From the NCBI GenBank assembly GCA_002319925.1, contig DCFP01000005.1, positions 1 through 38,243 on the forward strand: a stretch of DNA of 38,243 nt, read 5' to 3'. Both the position numbers and the translations under genes were made by a program. Below, in pieces: positions 8,080 to 16,309 of the stretch (position 1 is the stretch's first letter; every line of letters begins with the position of its first letter). Origin of the DNA: Holophagaceae bacterium UBA1801 (lineage in GTDB: Bacteria > Acidobacteriota > Holophagae > Holophagales > Holophagaceae). The notes beneath the pieces were generated by a model, which saw nothing but the letters and a program-made list of their open reading frames with translations, did no database searches and was not told the DNA's origin.

Positions 8080-9329
8080 TTGAATGGATTCCTTTCTGGT
8101 GCATCCTCGGGTTCCGGGAGGGTGCGGAGCAGGCTCCCCACCACCAGATTCATGGCCTGGATGCGATGGCGCAGGAGACAGAACATCGGCTGGGGCTTGG
8201 CGCCCAGCTTCGCTTTCGGCTGGAGGGCCGTGCGGCCGAGGGAGACCCAGGCCGCGCCCAGCCCGATGGCATCCTCGACAATGGCATAAAGCAACCGCAG
8301 GTAGAGCGGCGCGCGCTCGGCGGCCTTCCGGTCGAAGCCGATGTAGTAGCCGATGGCGCCTTCTCCATCCTTCAAGGTGGTGACGAATCCAAGCAGCTGA
8401 CTGCCGTTCCTGGGACGGATGACCGTTGTCCGGAAATTGGAACCGAATCGTTTGGCCAGGGCCGGAATCCAGGTGGGCTGCAAGGTCACCAGTCGCAGCT
8501 TCTGTTTCTCGTGGACCTGCAAGTAGAGTTCGTGGATCTCGCTGGCATGGGCTTCCACTTCAGCCGCATCCAGCGATGCCAGTTCGAGGCCGGCCTCGTC
8601 GATATCGCGGAGCTGCTTCTTGATGCCGCTCCGGTAGTCGGACTTCATGTCCTTCAGATAATCCTCGAAGGTCTTCCAGGCCGGCTTGAGGGCCAGGACC
8701 ATGTTGGGTTCCGTCTCGAAGGGCCGGTAGCTGTGGCGCCGCATGGCCTCGGTCACCGCGGGCTGCTCCGGCGTGAGGTCCTTGAGCATGATCATGCCGG
8801 TGGCGCCGAAGAGCTTGTCCGAGCGGCGAATCCGATAGAGGGCCTCGGCCACGGCGGGCCACAGTGTCTCGGCGCTTGCACCCTTCGCGAAGGCCACGCC
8901 ATGGGGTCCCCAGGAGAGCAGGTTGCCGCAGACCAGGATGCGCTCCTTGATGCGCGTCAGGGACTGCCGGGCGATCCGGTCCAGACCGTTGCGGCTCGCC
9001 CGCGTCTTGGGCAGGGCCGCCGCGGAGACCTCGAGGCTCTGGGCGGCCACGGCCGCCACAGGCAGCGCCCCGTGATAGATGAGAGCATAGTGGGGACGGA
9101 CATTGTCCGGAGCGTGGTCCTCCAGCTCTTCAAGAAAAGGTCGGGAAAGGCACACGGAATGGCCTTCCACGATAGCATCCCAGTGGTCGGGGCGGACCAT
9201 GCGGATGCTGTCGAAGAGCGCGAATCGACAACCCGAAGGGCGGTGCCGCTCCACATGGCGCGCCCGGGCGTCCTGCACCTTCGCGCCAACGCGGTCAACC
9301 GTGGATTTCACCCGTTCAAGGAGCGGCAT
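8076..9329 (-). CDS. GNAT/FemAB-like acyltransferase-fold protein
   Basis: A 417-residue cytoplasmic protein resembling BioF2-like/FemAB-type GNAT proteins, which transfer acyl or aminoacyl groups. Suggestive regions: GATGMIMLKDLTPEQPAVTEAMRR (mid-protein), the central DYLKDMKSDYRSGIKKQLRD typical of the family's helical linker, and LGFVTTLKDGEGAIGYYIGFDRK followed by LYLRLLYAIVEDAIGLGAAWVSLGRTA near the C-terminus, an acetyl-CoA-binding-like strand-helix arrangement. GGAGAG lies 3 bases before ATG 9329. It is 25 bases after the carbonic anhydrase gene and overlaps the decarboxylase gene by 4 bases, so the two enzymes may act on the same metabolite (for example an amine that is then acylated), which is inference. 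The exact substrate is unknown. Confidence 0.7.
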   Translation of the reverse strand: MPLLERVKSTVDRVGAKVQDARARHVERHRPSGCRFALFDSIRMVRPDHWDAIVEGHSVCLSRPFLEELEDHAPDNVRPHYALIYHGALPVAAVAAQSLEVSAAALPKTRASRNGLDRIARQSLTRIKERILVCGNLLSWGPHGVAFAKGASAETLWPAVAEALYRIRRSDKLFGATGMIMLKDLTPEQPAVTEAMRRHSYRPFETEPNMVLALKPAWKTFEDYLKDMKSDYRSGIKKQLRDIDEAGLELASLDAAEVEAHASEIHELYLQVHEKQKLRLVTLQPTWIPALAKRFGSNFRTTVIRPRNGSQLLGFVTTLKDGEGAIGYYIGFDRKAAERAPLYLRLLYAIVEDAIGLGAAWVSLGRTALQPKAKLGAKPQPMFCLLRHRIQAMNLVVGSLLRTLPEPEDAPERNPFK

Positions 9330-9354
9330 GGACTCTCCGGGTCAGGAGCTTGGG

Positions 9355-10329
9355 TCAATGATACGTCGGGTTGCTTCCAATCGTCGCCGTCTCCAGGACC
9401 CGGACCTGGCCGCTAGCCATATCGTACATGGCGGAAATGATCTTCACCTTGCCGCTGGCAGCCAGTTGGCGCACGAACTCGCTTCGCGCCAGGATGGCCT
9501 GGGCCTGGCGCTGGGCATTGACGGCCACCAGGCGCGGCCCGTACTCGGCATTGGTCTCGTTGGGGTCCTCAGGCGTGCCCTCCACGAGACCAGCCATGGC
9601 GGATTGCAGGGCCCATAGATTTCCCGGCAGCGGCTTCCCGTGGGCTTCCTGCACCGCTTTTACGGCGCCGCAATTGGTGTGCCCAAGCACGAGCACCAGC
9701 TTCGCGCCCAGGAACTGCAGCGCGTATTCGATGGAAGCGATGACCTGTGTGTCGATGGCATTGCCCGCATCGCGAAGGCTGAAGAGGCGTCCCAGTTCCT
9801 GATCGAAAATGAGGCTGTCGGATACGCGGCTATCGGAGCAGGAGACGATCACCGCAAAGGGCGCTTCGCCCTTGGCGAGCGTGGCGCGCAGTTCCGCGTC
9901 CTGCATGGACAGCAGGGTCCGGACACGCTTGCCGGACGCGAAGCGCACGTTGCCCGCCAGCAGCTCGGCCAGGGCGATGTCGGGGGACGATATATCCGTG
10001 TAGGTGAGGCCCTGGGCCTTGGCCATCTCCTGCTGGAGTAGCGCATTGTCATTGATGAGTTTGGCGGCCGCGGCCTGGGATTCCGCCAACTTGCGCTGTT
10101 CTTCTGTGGGTGCCTGCGGTGCCGTTTTCTTGGGAGCCGGTCTAGGAGCAGCCTTGGGAGCCGCTTTCGGCTTGTTCGCATCCGCCGCCGCCGGTTTGGT
10201 TTCCTCATCGGGCACGGCGACGGTGTGCTTGCGCTTGACCACGGGCGGGGGCGGCTGGCTTGGACCGGCGGGTGCAGGTTCGGGTGCCTGGGAAAGCAAA
10301 AGACCAGCGGCGAACAGCAGGGGCAGCAT
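9355..10329 (-). CDS. Exported beta-class carbonic anhydrase
   Basis: A 324-residue zinc enzyme interconverting CO2 and bicarbonate. The N-terminus MLPLLFAAGLLLSQA looks like a signal peptide, followed by about 60 residues rich in Pro, Ala and Lys (about 16-75) and a helical stretch to about 105. The catalytic domain (about 110-320) has zinc ligands C164, H217 and C220 and the D166-R168 dyad (CSDSRV; GHTNCGA). Most beta-carbonic anhydrases are about 220 residues, so the first 100 residues are extra. GGAG lies about 7 bases before ATG 10329. The location is predicted to be periplasmic, where it could supply bicarbonate or buffer pH. Its neighbours are radC upstream (55-base gap) and the GNAT-like gene downstream. 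Confidence 0.93.
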   Translation of the reverse strand: MLPLLFAAGLLLSQAPEPAPAGPSQPPPPVVKRKHTVAVPDEETKPAAADANKPKAAPKAAPRPAPKKTAPQAPTEEQRKLAESQAAAAKLINDNALLQQEMAKAQGLTYTDISSPDIALAELLAGNVRFASGKRVRTLLSMQDAELRATLAKGEAPFAVIVSCSDSRVSDSLIFDQELGRLFSLRDAGNAIDTQVIASIEYALQFLGAKLVLVLGHTNCGAVKAVQEAHGKPLPGNLWALQSAMAGLVEGTPEDPNETNAEYGPRLVAVNAQRQAQAILARSEFVRQLAASGKVKIISAMYDMASGQVRVLETATIGSNPTYH

Positions 10330-10384
10330 CTTGGATCTCCGGGGAGGCCATTATCCAGCCTTCCTCCAGGAGAGGAAGCTGATC

Positions 10385-11062
10385 TTATGTCCTGTCCCAG
10401 CCCTCCGCCGCCCGGAAGCTGTGGTAGCTTTCGCGTCCGAGGATCACATGGTCGGCCAGAGGCACCCCCAGGGATTCTCCAGCGGCACGGAGCCGGTGCG
10501 TGAGCTGCACATCCTCCCGGCTCGGCGATGGATCCCCCGATGGATGGTTGTGGAAGGCCAGTGCGGAAGTGGCGCCGTACCGAAGGGCTTCGCGGAAGAA
10601 CTCCCTCGGAGAAATCAAGGTTCCCGTGCTCGTACCTTGGCTGAGGATCCGCTCCGCGAGCAGATCTCCCTTGGCGTTCAAGGCCAGCAGCCCGAAGCGT
10701 TCCTCAGTCCAGCCTTGGCAACGGGTCATGAGGTAGGAGCCCGCATTCCGCGGCGAAGTGATCCTGGGTTTGGCGGCTCCTCTCTGACAGCGGCGGCAGA
10801 GTTCCTGGGCTGCCCACAACTGGCAGGCCCGGGCGGGGCCGAGGCCCGGCATGCCGATCCATTCCTGCAGTCCAAGGCCCATGACACCGGAGAGTCCGCC
10901 GCTCCGGCTGAGTATTTCCTGGGCCAGCTCCACCGCGCTGCGTCCCCGCTGGCCACTGCCCCACAGCAGCGCCAGCAGATCCGCTTCGCTCAATTCCTCG
11001 CCATGGCCCGCCAGCAGCCGTTCCCGGGGGCGTTGTTCGGGGGACAGATCCGCGATTCGCAT
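10385..11062 (-). CDS. radC: RadC family JAB/MPN-domain protein
   Basis: A 225-residue member of the RadC (UPF0758) family. An N-terminal helix-hairpin-helix region (LGLQEWIGMPGLGPARACQLWAA) precedes a JAB1/MPN metalloprotease-like domain with the metal motif HNHPSGDPSPSREDVQLT (His-x-His-x10-Asp). The name suggests DNA repair, but in other bacteria the role is unsettled; radC genes are often competence-induced. ATG 11062 was chosen because MRIADLSPEQRPRERLL is the standard family start; the open frame continues upstream through the pilin-like gene in another frame. It begins one base after the stop of the pilin-like gene, so the two are translationally coupled. Confidence 0.93.
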   Translation of the reverse strand: MRIADLSPEQRPRERLLAGHGEELSEADLLALLWGSGQRGRSAVELAQEILSRSGGLSGVMGLGLQEWIGMPGLGPARACQLWAAQELCRRCQRGAAKPRITSPRNAGSYLMTRCQGWTEERFGLLALNAKGDLLAERILSQGTSTGTLISPREFFREALRYGATSALAFHNHPSGDPSPSREDVQLTHRLRAAGESLGVPLADHVILGRESYHSFRAAEGWDRT

Positions 11063-11063
11063 A

Positions 11064-11591
11064 TCAGCAGAGGCTCCATTTCTTCGTGAGGTGATGCCAG
11101 CGCAGGACCTCCAGATGCCCGCGGCCGGAGACCCGCATGCACACGACGTCCTTGCCGTCGTTGACGAACCAGGCGCAGGCCGTGACGGTATGTCGGGGCG
11201 TGACGGTGATCCGCGGATGGGCCGAGCCCGTCGTGCCGGCCACCTTGGGTTCCTCCATGCCGGCGGGAACGGGGACATCGGCTGGCTTGCCCCACTTCAC
11301 ATGAGGGGGCATCGGAACCGGCACGATGCCCGGTGCCCGCGGGTCACCCAGCGCCACGATCACGTTCTTGCCTTGGGCACGGGCGAGATTGAAAGCCTCG
11401 AACATGCTGCCCTGGAATTCCTGCTGGATCATGGTCAGCTCGTACCCGTGGAGGTCCATCATGGAGACGCCGGTGGAAGCGAGGACGCCAACGATGCCCA
11501 GGGCCATGGACGTTTCGACCGTTGAGAATCCGAAGGGTTTCCGTGAACGGAGCTTTCTGAAAAGGAAGTGAAGGATTCGATGGGTGATCAT
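11064..11591 (-). CDS. Type IV prepilin-like protein
   Basis: A 175-residue protein with a class III (type IV) prepilin signal: a basic 21-residue leader ends at G21, then F22 with E26 at mature position 5 (GFSTVETSMALGIVGVLAS), followed by the hydrophobic helix. Prepilin peptidase should cut after G21 and methylate F22. The globular part carries three cysteines, C141 and C153 and the final residue, and does not match a family I know. It is likely a minor pilin or pseudopilin of a type IV pilus, competence pilus or type II secretion system. It lies 10 bases after the ComEA-like gene, which favours a DNA-uptake role. The start is supported by the leader only; no strong ribosome site is visible. 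Confidence 0.8.
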   Translation of the reverse strand: MITHRILHFLFRKLRSRKPFGFSTVETSMALGIVGVLASTGVSMMDLHGYELTMIQQEFQGSMFEAFNLARAQGKNVIVALGDPRAPGIVPVPMPPHVKWGKPADVPVPAGMEEPKVAGTTGSAHPRITVTPRHTVTACAWFVNDGKDVVCMRVSGRGHLEVLRWHHLTKKWSLC

Positions 11592-11601
11592 GATTGATGC
11601 A

Positions 11602-11892
11602 TCAGGAATGAGTCAGGGCGGCATTCCCGCCCAGGGTCAAAAAGGGTTTCAGCTTCTCGAAGGTCTTTTCCCCAATTCCTTTGACGTCCATGAGTTCTTC
11701 AACCCGTCGGAAACCGCCGTGTTGTTTCCGGAAAGCGACGATGCGCTCGGCCGTCTTGGCCCCGATCTTGGGAAGCTGCATCAATTCAGTGGTTGATGCG
11801 GAGTTTAGATTGATGGGTTGTTTTGGTGCTCCGGAGCCAGCACAGAGCGGCAACGCTAGGCAGAGAGCCAGGGCCAGCAAGGCCTTCGACAT
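11602..11892 (-). CDS. ComEA-like helix-hairpin-helix DNA-binding protein
   Basis: A 96-residue exported protein. Residues 1-21 are a signal peptide or anchor (MSKALLALALCLALPLCAG). The rest is the ComEA helix-hairpin-helix module: INLNSASTTELMQLPKIG, AERIVAFRKQHGGF and VEELMDVKGIGEKTFEKLKPF. ComEA binds incoming double-stranded DNA in the periplasm during natural transformation; short versions without a long linker are usual in Gram-negatives. ATG 11892 has AGGAGG about 6 bases upstream and was preferred over an in-frame start at 11940. It is the first gene of a minus-strand run with the pilin-like gene and radC, and faces the A+T-rich block upstream. Confidence 0.9.
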   Translation of the reverse strand: MSKALLALALCLALPLCAGSGAPKQPINLNSASTTELMQLPKIGAKTAERIVAFRKQHGGFRRVEELMDVKGIGEKTFEKLKPFLTLGGNAALTHS

Positions 11893-11936
11893 GATTTCCT
11901 CCTTGGATAGGTGGCATCTGGAAGGCGAAGCGCGTA

Positions 11937-12105
11937 CCAATCATTAATTATTGAAATTTCATTTGATATTTATTTTCAATAAAATATGATAGTCATAATA
12001 TTATTACTATAATTTAAAAAATTTTGTAACAACAATAATAACAAAAATAACCGACCGTTATGCGTAATAATTATTTTGATTGTGCATTACAGTATTTATT
12101 CATTG
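11937..12105. other. Extremely A+T-rich divergent intergenic block
   Basis: The 336-base gap between the ComEA-like and HD-GYP genes. From 11941 to 12100 I count about 28 G or C in 160 bases (about 18%), against coding DNA that is well above half G+C. It contains ATTGAAA / TTTCAAT (11950-11956 and 11974-11980) and a 22-base dyad, ATAGT-c-ATAATATTAT-t-ACTAT, at 11989-12010. From about 12106 to 12228 the composition returns to G+C-rich. No open frame of note lies in it. The position fits a divergent promoter region, perhaps bound by a nucleoid or regulator protein; I could not fix clear -35/-10 pairs. Confidence 0.85.
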
Positions 12106-12228
12106 AGCTTGTAGGCGGACCCAACCCGACTTCGCCCCTTCGACTTTTCCTGGCGGCCACACTTCAAGGAGGCGCGAGCTTGGGCCGATACGACTCTTCG
12201 GGCAGGCAGTGGGCCCGGGCGGGGCGGC

Positions 12229-13452
12229 ATGATCAAGAAAGTGAACAAGGCGGATCTGAAGGTCGGGATGTATATCCACGATCTTAATTGCGGGTGGATG
12301 GATCACTCATTCTTTCGGCGCCGCTTCCCCTTGAAACGGGAAGAGGATCTCAAGAAGATCCATGAAAGCGGCATCACCGAGGTGTATATCGACACGGAGA
12401 AGGGACTTGATGCGGAGGGTCCCACGGAGCAGGAAGTCCAGGAGGAGATCATAGAGAAGCTGATCGAGACCGCCGCTCACACGCCCGGTGAGCACGCCCC
12501 GACCTCCCATCGCCAGGAACTGGAGGTGGCCAAGAAGATCCAGAACGAGGCCACTCAGGTCATCACCAACGTGCTGCACGATGTCCGGCTTGGCAAGCAG
12601 ATCGAGGTGGAGCGCGTCTCGCCGGTGGTGGAACAGATCACGGATTCCATCCTCCGCAACCCAGGCACTCTTGTGAGCCTATGCCGGATCAAGGAGCGGG
12701 ATACCTACACCTTCCAGCATTCCATGAGCGTCTGCACCTTGATGGTGGCCTTCTGCCGCTACATGGACATGAAGCCGGAGGTGATCCAGGAAGCGGGCAT
12801 GGGTGGCATGCTGCACGATATCGGGAAGATGCGCATTCCCAACAGCGTGCTGAACAAGCCGGGCAAGCTGACGGACGCCGAGTTCGACATCATGAAGGGC
12901 CATGTGGTGCTTGGGCTCGAGATCCTCAGACAGACCCCAAATGTCAGCAAGACCGTCTACCAGATCAGCGGCGAGCACCACGAGCGGTACGAGGGAACGG
13001 GATACCCCGAAAAGAAGAAGGCGCAGGCCATTTCGCAGCTGGGGCGCATGGCAGCCATCGTGGATGTCTACGACGCCATCACCTCCAACCGCGTCTACCA
13101 CACGGGAATGGAGCCCTCCCTCGCGCTGCAGAAACTGTTCGAATGGAGCAATCACCATCTCGACGAAGAGCTCGTGCAGCACTTCATTCAGGCCATCGGC
13201 ATCTATCCGGTGGGATCCCTCGTGCGCCTGGAAAGCAACCGTCTCGCCGTGGTCGTGGAGCAGGGCACCGCGGGACTTCTATATCCAGTCGTGCGCCTGG
13301 TCTACGACATTAAGCGCAGCACCAGATTGAAACCCGTGGACGAGGATCTTTCCCGGGCAGAGAGCGGGGGCGACCACATCGTCAGCGCCGAGTCTCCGGA
13401 GACATGGAAGATCAACCCCTTCGACTACCTGACCCTGGAACTCCAGATGTGA
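12229..13452 (+). CDS. HD-GYP domain protein with N-terminal DUF3391 (probable c-di-GMP phosphodiesterase)
   Basis: A 407-residue protein. Residues about 3-60 match DUF3391 (KVNKADLKVGMYIHDLNCGW, EVYIDTEKGLD). The HD-GYP domain spans about 155-345: H164, H196-D197 in LHDIGKMRIP, H225, and H250-H251 with the GYP motif (HHERYEGTGYP), then DVYDAITSNRVYH. These domains hydrolyse cyclic di-GMP via a two- or three-metal centre. No receiver or membrane segment is present, so the input is unknown. ATG 12229 lacks a good ribosome site; a strong AAGGAGG at 12166-12171 is too far upstream and out of frame with it. It is divergent from the ComEA-like gene across the A+T-rich block. Confidence 0.92.
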   Translation: MIKKVNKADLKVGMYIHDLNCGWMDHSFFRRRFPLKREEDLKKIHESGITEVYIDTEKGLDAEGPTEQEVQEEIIEKLIETAAHTPGEHAPTSHRQELEVAKKIQNEATQVITNVLHDVRLGKQIEVERVSPVVEQITDSILRNPGTLVSLCRIKERDTYTFQHSMSVCTLMVAFCRYMDMKPEVIQEAGMGGMLHDIGKMRIPNSVLNKPGKLTDAEFDIMKGHVVLGLEILRQTPNVSKTVYQISGEHHERYEGTGYPEKKKAQAISQLGRMAAIVDVYDAITSNRVYHTGMEPSLALQKLFEWSNHHLDEELVQHFIQAIGIYPVGSLVRLESNRLAVVVEQGTAGLLYPVVRLVYDIKRSTRLKPVDEDLSRAESGGDHIVSAESPETWKINPFDYLTLELQM

Positions 13453-13614
13453 GGCTGCGGTAAGGAAGGGGCTACAGGCCGTATCAGGCAATACAGACAA
13501 GGGCCCTGACAACGATGGGCGCGCGGCTGGCACCTTACCCAGCGAGCAGCAGGCCGATTTCTGAACGGACTTCGGGCAGGCTAAGCTGTTGCTTTGCCTT
13601 CACAGGAGTTCCTA

Positions 13615-14757
13615 GTGCGGTTCATCGACGAGTACGAATCCCAGTACCAGGCATGTGCCTGGTTGGACTTTTCCCTTCTCGAAGCTTTCATGTTCGATGC
13701 CCTTGTGGCAGCCGGAATCCCCGAGGGCGATGCGAAGACTGTCAGCGATGTGCTCATCGAGTCCGACAAGCGCGGCATCGATTCCCACGGTATCGGGCGC
13801 CTGAAGCCCATCTACATCGATCGCATCCGGGATGGGATCCTGAATCCCGTCACCCGCGTGGACATCCTCCGCGAGCGCAAGACCACGGCCGTTCTGGATG
13901 GCAACAACGGCATGGGCCACGTGATCGCGAAACAGGCCATGGCGCTGGCCATCCAGAAGGCCAAGGATCACGGCATGGGCATGGTGGCGGTGAGGAATTC
14001 CACCCATTACGGCATCGCGGGCTACTACCCCCTGATGGCGATCCAGGAAGGCATGCTTGGCATCACAGGCACCAACGCCCGGCCTTCCATCGCGCCGACG
14101 TTCGGCGTGGAGAACATGCTGGGCACGAATCCGCTGACCATCGGATTTCCCACCGACGAGGCGTTCCCGTTCCTGCTGGACTGCGCGACGTCCACCACGC
14201 AGCGGGGGAAGATCGAGCACTACGAGCGCATGGGCAAGTCGTTGCCCGCCGGATGGGTGATCGACGAGCAGGGGAACTCCTCCTGTGAGGCGGGGAAGGT
14301 CCTCGAGGATCTGACCGTCGGCCGTGCGGCGCTGGCGCCGCTGGGCGGCATCGGCGAGGACGGGGGCGGCTACAAAGGGTACGGCTACGCCACGGTGGTG
14401 GAGGTACTCTCCGCCGCACTGCAGGACGGGGCCTATCTGAAGATGCTCAATGGCCACGACGCACAGGGACGGAAGATACCCTATCCCCTCGGGCACTTCT
14501 TCATCGCCATCGATCTCGACGAATTCATGGGACTCGACGCCTTCAAGAAAACCGCAGGCCGGATCATGCGCGAGCTGAGGGCGAGCCGCAAAGCGCCGGG
14601 CTGCGACTACATCTTCACGCCAGGCGAGAAGGAATTCCTGATCCAGGAATTCCGCGAACGGAAAGGCTGCCCGGTCCCACCTGCGCTGCAAAAAGACATG
14701 TCGACCCTGCGGAATTGGTACAAACTCGACTATCGATTCCAGTGGGACAATCAATGA
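13615..14757 (+). CDS. Ldh_2 family malate/L-lactate dehydrogenase-type oxidoreductase
   Basis: A 380-residue NAD(P)-dependent 2-hydroxyacid (or ureidoglycolate/sulfolactate-type) dehydrogenase of the Ldh_2 family, a non-Rossmann fold. Signatures: SDKRGIDSHGIGRL near 50-63, VRNSTHYGIAGYYPLMA with the catalytic His near 130, ITGTNARPSIAPTFG and LGTNPLTIGFP in the middle. The start GTG 13615 was chosen because AGGAG lies 6 bases upstream (13604-13608); the open frame reaches back to TTG 13594. The C-terminus extends beyond the usual 330-350 residues with a charged tail (FRERKGCPVPPALQKDM). The BrkB-type gene follows after 7 bases and is probably in the same transcript. Substrate identity cannot be told from sequence. 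Confidence 0.9.
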   Translation: MRFIDEYESQYQACAWLDFSLLEAFMFDALVAAGIPEGDAKTVSDVLIESDKRGIDSHGIGRLKPIYIDRIRDGILNPVTRVDILRERKTTAVLDGNNGMGHVIAKQAMALAIQKAKDHGMGMVAVRNSTHYGIAGYYPLMAIQEGMLGITGTNARPSIAPTFGVENMLGTNPLTIGFPTDEAFPFLLDCATSTTQRGKIEHYERMGKSLPAGWVIDEQGNSSCEAGKVLEDLTVGRAALAPLGGIGEDGGGYKGYGYATVVEVLSAALQDGAYLKMLNGHDAQGRKIPYPLGHFFIAIDLDEFMGLDAFKKTAGRIMRELRASRKAPGCDYIFTPGEKEFLIQEFRERKGCPVPPALQKDMSTLRNWYKLDYRFQWDNQ

Positions 14758-14764
14758 CGAAGGC

Positions 14765-16309
14765 ATGGCCGGCATGAACCGGAGAGGGATCCGAAGGCTG
14801 AGGGCCTATGGCCAGCAGACGGTCCTCCGTCTTGATGCCGGCTGGGACATCTTCAAGGATGGCTGCTTCAACTACTACAACAGCGGCGCCTTCAATCAGG
14901 CCGCCGCCATCGCGCTCTACGCCTTGCTCTCCATGATCCCGCTCTTCGTCCTGTCCGTGCTGGCCGCCAGCCGGTTCCTGGGCGCAAACCCGGATATCCA
15001 GAGTCAGATCACCGCCCTCATCAAGAGCTTCCATCCCTATTTCACCGGCGGCCTCGTGGCGCAGCTGGGGCAAGTGGAAGAGAAGAGCCAGGTGCTGGGC
15101 TGGCTTGGCTTCGTCTCGCTCATCTGGTTCTCCTCCATGATCTTCGGCGCCCTGGAAACGGCGCTGAACCTCACCTTCCGAGCGGAGAGCCACCGGAATC
15201 TCTTGACCTCGAAACTGCTCGCCTTCGCGATGATCCCCCTGGGCTGGGTGGTGGGCCTTTCCAGCGTGCTGCTGACCTATGTCTCGACCTTGATTTCCGC
15301 CCAAGGGAGGCACTTCCTGGATCTGGATATCCTCACACGGTACTTCCTCCAGTACGTGGTCCCGTTCCTGGCCTCGGTCACCTTCATCACGGTGGTCTTC
15401 AAGGTGATCCCGTCCCGCAAGATCAAGCTGGCAACGGCACTCGCGGGCAGTTGTCTGTTCACGCTCCTGACGGAAATGGTGAAGCACCCCTTCACGTGGT
15501 ACATCGCCAACCACACGCGGTACAACGAGATCTTCGGTTCCCTAGTGACGGTGGTGATCCTGGTCATCTGGGTCTTCTACATGGCGTTGATCTTCCTTTT
15601 CTGCGCCGAACTGATGAGCTCGTACGAGCGCCGCGACATGCTCCTCATCGAGCACATGCTGCTGAGCCGGAAATCAAGGACCGGGCGGCAGCGGCTGTTC
15701 CGCAAGTTCGGGCGCGCCTTCCGGGCCGATACGATCATCTGCCGGGAAGGGGACCTGAGCCAGGAGATGTTCTTGATTCTCGCGGGCAAGGTGCGACTGG
15801 AAATGAAGACCGGACCCACGGCGAAGATTCTTTCGGAGTTGGGCCCCGGCGACCACTTCGGCGAGATGGCCGCGCTCACGGGATCGCCCCGCGCCGCCAC
15901 GGCTATCGCCCTTTCGGATTGCGAGATCGCCGTGATCGATGGACACGTGTTCCACCACCTGCTGCGGGAGAGCGATGATCTTTCGATCCATCTGCTGAAG
16001 CGATCCTCGGAGCGAATCCGGAATACGAACACAGCCCTGGACCAGCTTTCCCAGGCCTGGACGCGTATGACGATCCTGCTCCTGATCCTCAGATCCTGGT
16101 CTCCGGACGCTCCATCGAAGCTCGTGCCCATACTGGCGGAACGCACGGGGCAGGATCCGCTGGACATCCTGGAAATCCTGAAGGATCTGGCCTCCAAAGG
16201 CGCGCTGGAACTTGAGGAAGCTGGCATCTCCAGCCTCCACCGGGAGCGCGCGTGGGAACTCGTCTATCAACTCACCGATCAGAAGACGCCGTCTACTTCA
16301 CTGCCTTGA
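14765..16309 (+). CDS. YihY/BrkB membrane protein fused to a cyclic-nucleotide-binding domain
   Basis: A 514-residue fusion. Residues about 25-290 form a YihY/BrkB-type membrane domain with about six helices (LYALLSMIPLFVLSVL, FVSLIWFSSMIFGALE, VTVVILVIWVFYMALIFLF). Residues about 313-415 are a cNMP-binding domain with a good phosphate-binding cassette, FGEMAALTGSPRAATAIA (365-382; E367, R376). Residues about 432-488 resemble a winged helix (LVPILAERTGQDPLDILEILKDL). YihY/BrkB function is unsettled; typical members are about 300 residues and lack the soluble part. The inference is a membrane protein gated or regulated by cAMP or cGMP. ATG 14774 is an alternative start. Its 3' end overlaps the opposing small gene by 17 bases. 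Confidence 0.85.
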   Translation: MAGMNRRGIRRLRAYGQQTVLRLDAGWDIFKDGCFNYYNSGAFNQAAAIALYALLSMIPLFVLSVLAASRFLGANPDIQSQITALIKSFHPYFTGGLVAQLGQVEEKSQVLGWLGFVSLIWFSSMIFGALETALNLTFRAESHRNLLTSKLLAFAMIPLGWVVGLSSVLLTYVSTLISAQGRHFLDLDILTRYFLQYVVPFLASVTFITVVFKVIPSRKIKLATALAGSCLFTLLTEMVKHPFTWYIANHTRYNEIFGSLVTVVILVIWVFYMALIFLFCAELMSSYERRDMLLIEHMLLSRKSRTGRQRLFRKFGRAFRADTIICREGDLSQEMFLILAGKVRLEMKTGPTAKILSELGPGDHFGEMAALTGSPRAATAIALSDCEIAVIDGHVFHHLLRESDDLSIHLLKRSSERIRNTNTALDQLSQAWTRMTILLLILRSWSPDAPSKLVPILAERTGQDPLDILEILKDLASKGALELEEAGISSLHRERAWELVYQLTDQKTPSTSLP

